A stretch of 64,000 nt of DNA from SG8-30 sp963695085 (GTDB lineage: Bacteria > Pseudomonadota > Gammaproteobacteria > Steroidobacterales > Steroidobacteraceae): the NCBI GenBank assembly GCA_963695085.1, contig CAVOFV010000002.1, positions 62,001 through 126,000 on the forward strand, read 5' to 3'. Below are positions 62,283-64,000 of the stretch, piece after piece. The notes below the pieces were generated by a model. The model was not told where the DNA came from. It did not search any database and was given only the letters and a program-made list of their open reading frames with translations. Numbering within the stretch: position 1 is the first letter of the stretch; each line of letters starts with the position of its first letter. The position numbers and the translations under genes are program-made.

Positions 62283-63415
62283 GCGCGCGCCAAAGCGGCG
62301 TCGAGCCATTCCATGCCGTGGCGATCAACCGCCTCGCCCATGCACGCGCGCGCCGCGGCCTGGACGTCATCCACATGGAAGTCGGCCAGCCATCCGCCGG
62401 CGCGCCGCGCCTGGCGCTGGAGGCCGCCGGGCGCGCGTTGCGCACGGAAAAGCTCGGCTATTGGGAGAGTGGCGCGCTGCGGGAGCGGATCGCGAGGCAT
62501 TACCGCGACTGGTACGGCGTTGACGTGGCGCCGGAGCGCGTGGTGCTGACGCCCGGCGCCTCGGGGGCGCTGCTGCTGGCCTTCACGGTGCTGCTGGACG
62601 CAGGGGATCGCGTCGCGATGGGTCGCCCGGGCTATCCGGCGTATCGCAACGTGCTGCGCGCACTCGGCATGCAGCCCCTCGAGCTGCCGTGCGGGGCCGA
62701 CACGCGCTTCCAGCCGACCGCGGCGATGATCGAGGCGATCGATCCGGCGCCGGCGGCGCTGATCGTGGCAAGCCCGGCCAACCCGACCGGCACGATGCTC
62801 GATCGCGACGAACTTGCGGCGCTGGCCGATGTATGCCGCCGGCGTCGCATTGCGCTGCTATCTGACGAGATTTACCACGGCATCACCTACGGACAGCGCG
62901 CCGTCTCGGCGCTGGAGGTCGATGCGCAGCCCATCGTCATCAGCAGCTTCTCGAAGTACTGGTGCATGACCGGCTGGCGCCTGGGCTGGCTGATCGCGCC
63001 GCCGGAGATGGTGGATGCGATGAACAGCTACTCCGGCAACATCTTCCTGACGCCATCGGCCCTGTCGCAGCACGCGGCGCTGGCGGCGATGGACGCCGAC
63101 GAGGAGCTGTCAGGGCATCTCGTCACCTACGCGGAGAACCGCGAGGCGCTGATGGTCGGCTTGCGTCGGCTCGGCATCACCGACCTGGCGCCGGCGGACG
63201 GCGCGTTCTACGTGTATGCGGACATTGGCCACCTGACCGACGATTCGCTCGACTTCTGCAAGCGCCTGCTGGAAGACACGGGGGTCGCGTTCAACACGGG
63301 CCTCGATTTCGACCCCGGGCGGGGACACCGGACCTTGCGGATCTCGTTCGCCGTCTCACCTGCGGAAACACGCGAGGCGCTGCAACGCTTCGGCACATGG
63401 CTGCGTAAGGGCTGA
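62279..63415 (+). CDS. PLP-dependent aminotransferase, class I/II
   Basis: 378 aa from ATG 62279 (overlaps the kdsB stop). Fold-type I pattern: LTPGASGALLLAF, VASPANPTGTMLDRDELAAL (substrate/PLP Asn), LLSDEIYHGITYG (PLP Asp and Tyr), and SSFSKYWCMTGWRLGWLI with the Schiff-base lysine. The C-terminal arginine lies in LRISFAVS. The substrate is not readable; it resembles aspartate/aromatic aminotransferases of the AAT family. The coupling with kdsB is unusual and makes a sugar or amino-acid role hard to tell. P. aeruginosa has no such gene between kdsB and the phosphatase. Confidence 0.88.
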   Translation: MSARQSGVEPFHAVAINRLAHARARRGLDVIHMEVGQPSAGAPRLALEAAGRALRTEKLGYWESGALRERIARHYRDWYGVDVAPERVVLTPGASGALLLAFTVLLDAGDRVAMGRPGYPAYRNVLRALGMQPLELPCGADTRFQPTAAMIEAIDPAPAALIVASPANPTGTMLDRDELAALADVCRRRRIALLSDEIYHGITYGQRAVSALEVDAQPIVISSFSKYWCMTGWRLGWLIAPPEMVDAMNSYSGNIFLTPSALSQHAALAAMDADEELSGHLVTYAENREALMVGLRRLGITDLAPADGAFYVYADIGHLTDDSLDFCKRLLEDTGVAFNTGLDFDPGRGHRTLRISFAVSPAETREALQRFGTWLRKG

Positions 63416-63424
63416 CGGGAGCGC

Positions 63425-63892
63425 ATGATGTCCCGCCGCGTCCTGTTCGTCTGTCTGGGCAACATCTGCCGCTCGCCGACCGCGGAGGCGGTGTTCCGGC
63501 ACCTGCTGCGGAACGAGGCGCCGGACCTCGATGTCGTGGCGGACTCCGCTGGCACGCATGCCTATCACGTCGGCGACCCGCCGGACGATCGGGCAATGGC
63601 CGCGGCGCGCCGCCGCGGAATTGTCATGGACGACCTGCGCGGGCGGCGGGTGCGCCGTGAGGACTTCACGGCATTCGACTTCGTGCTGGCGATGGACGAG
63701 GACAACCTGGCGGAACTGCGGCGCATGGCGCCACCGGAGTGCCACGCGCGCATCCAGCTGTTCCTGGACTACGCACCCGGGGCCGGGCGGCGCGAGGTGC
63801 CGGATCCGTACTACGGTGGCGAAACCGGCTTCGAGGACGTGCTCGACCTGGTCGAGGAGGCCGCCCGCGGACTGCTGGCGGCGCTGCGCTGA
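63425..63892 (+). CDS. Low-molecular-weight protein-tyrosine phosphatase
   Basis: 155 aa. The active-site P-loop CLGNICRS (C10, R16) and the general-acid loop VPDPYYGG are intact. It is close to Wzb/Etp-type and PtpA enzymes. In Pseudomonas a similar gene (PA2978) follows kdsB. In other bacteria such enzymes act on BY-kinases for polysaccharide export, but no kinase gene is seen here. An ATG at 63428 is another start. The gene is followed by a strong hairpin. Confidence 0.93.
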   Translation: MMSRRVLFVCLGNICRSPTAEAVFRHLLRNEAPDLDVVADSAGTHAYHVGDPPDDRAMAAARRRGIVMDDLRGRRVRREDFTAFDFVLAMDEDNLAELRRMAPPECHARIQLFLDYAPGAGRREVPDPYYGGETGFEDVLDLVEEAARGLLAALR

Positions 63893-63895
63893 AAT

Positions 63896-63936
63896 GCCGC
63901 CAGGCAACGCCCCGCATGGGGGCGATGCCTGGTGGC
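63896..63936. terminator. Bidirectional hairpin between convergent genes
   Basis: GCCGCCAGGCAACGCCCC pairs with GGGGCGATGCCTGGTGGC across a loop of about five bases (near 63914-63918). The stem is about 18 bp with one mismatch and one G-T pair. It starts four bases after the phosphatase stop and lies between two converging genes. There is no long T-tract, so it may be a strong pause or rho-assisted terminator serving both strands. Confidence 0.6.
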
Positions 63937-63944
63937 AACGTGAA

Positions 63945-64000
63945 TCAGTCGGGGTCCTTCGGGTCAAAATGATGGCCGCCGGCCGGCGACGATGACCATA
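63945..64000 (-). CDS. C-terminal end of an unidentified leftward gene
   Basis: Read on the minus strand, an open frame runs from the window edge to TGA 63947-63945 and ends SPAGGHHFDPKDPD, a plausible hydrophilic tail. The strong hairpin just beyond it fits a gene end here. In some relatives rne or a neighbour is found after the phosphatase, but 17 residues cannot show identity. It could also be non-coding. Confidence 0.35.
   Translation of the reverse strand, partial: WSSSPAGGHHFDPKDPD

Noticed and set aside
62279..63415. KdnA-type role (8-amino-Kdo synthesis) for the aminotransferase next to kdsB
   Set aside because: In Shewanella the 8-amino-Kdo pathway pairs KdnA with a KdnB dehydrogenase next to it. 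No dehydrogenase is here and the sequence looks like an AAT-family rather than a DegT-type enzyme.
63907..63980. A short rightward gene after the phosphatase
   Set aside because: The only forward frame is short, crosses the terminator-like hairpin and has no ribosome site.

Overview
This is a gene-dense, very GC-rich (about 70% by eye) chromosomal window from a gammaproteobacterium. The gene order (lpxA-lpxB-rnhB-dnaE-accA-tilS, pyrG-kdsA-eno-ftsB-ispD-ispF-truD-surE-pcm-nlpD, recJ-prfB-lysS, rpoE-rseA-rseB-lepA-lepB-rnc-era-recO-pdxJ-acpS, comEC-exbB-exbD-msbA-lpxK-kdsB) is the gammaproteobacterial housekeeping backbone. recJ-prfB-lysS directly after the nlpD region, with no rpoS, fits the Xanthomonadales/Nevskiales/Steroidobacterales side of the class. 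That placement is inference, not proof. There is no rRNA, tRNA, IS element, prophage or CRISPR array, and no gap between genes exceeds 300 bases; the longest is 14927-15174.

Layout. 1-7948 (+): end of lpxA, then lpxB, rnhB, dnaE, accA and tilS (lipid A, replication, fatty acid and tRNA functions). 7959-14926 (-): a type IV pilus minor-pilin operon read fimT-pilV-pilW-pilX-unknown-pilY1-pilE, set into the tilS-pyrG junction. The divergent region between fimT and pyrG carries a perfect CRP-type half-site pair. 15175-24422 (+): pyrG, kdsA (metal-dependent type), eno, ftsB, ispD, ispF, truD, surE, pcm and an nlpD-like lipoprotein gene, with smr convergent to truD. 24483-29367: a Mth938-domain gene (-), recJ, prfB with its programmed +1 frameshift, and lysS. 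29414-31132: murI, and ygfZ on the opposite strand. 31245-35516 (+): a complex II block with an SDHAF4-type (DUF1674) assembly factor, sdhCDAB, sdhE and a ygfX-like gene. 35594-47985 (+): the envelope-stress sigma factor with its anti-sigma pair, a glutaredoxin-like gene, lepA, lepB, a DUF4845 gene, rnc, era, recO, pdxJ, acpS, rlmD, nagZ and a PAS-GGDEF protein with a broken GGDEF motif. 47993-51837 (-): mfd and a small BamE-like exported protein. 51953-63892 (+): lolC-lolE-lolD, comEC, exbB-exbD, msbA, lpxK, ycaR, kdsB, a PLP aminotransferase and a low-molecular-weight phosphatase. A bidirectional hairpin and the C-terminal end of a leftward gene close the window.

How the genes work together: many serve outer-membrane construction (LpxA/B/K, MsbA, KdsA/B, LolCED, SurE, RpoE control, NagZ recycling, MurI). 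A second theme is DNA and surface appendages (minor pilins, PilY1 and ComEC, the usual parts of pilus-driven DNA uptake). A third is respiration (complex II with an unusually complete set of assembly factors). Genes are packed very tightly, with about twenty junctions sharing a 4-base start/stop overlap. I did not find a convincing wholly new system. The best leads are the CRP-site pilin operon with its unknown CxxC exported protein, the complex II assembly island, the degenerate GGDEF protein after nagZ, and the read-through tails on eno and truD.
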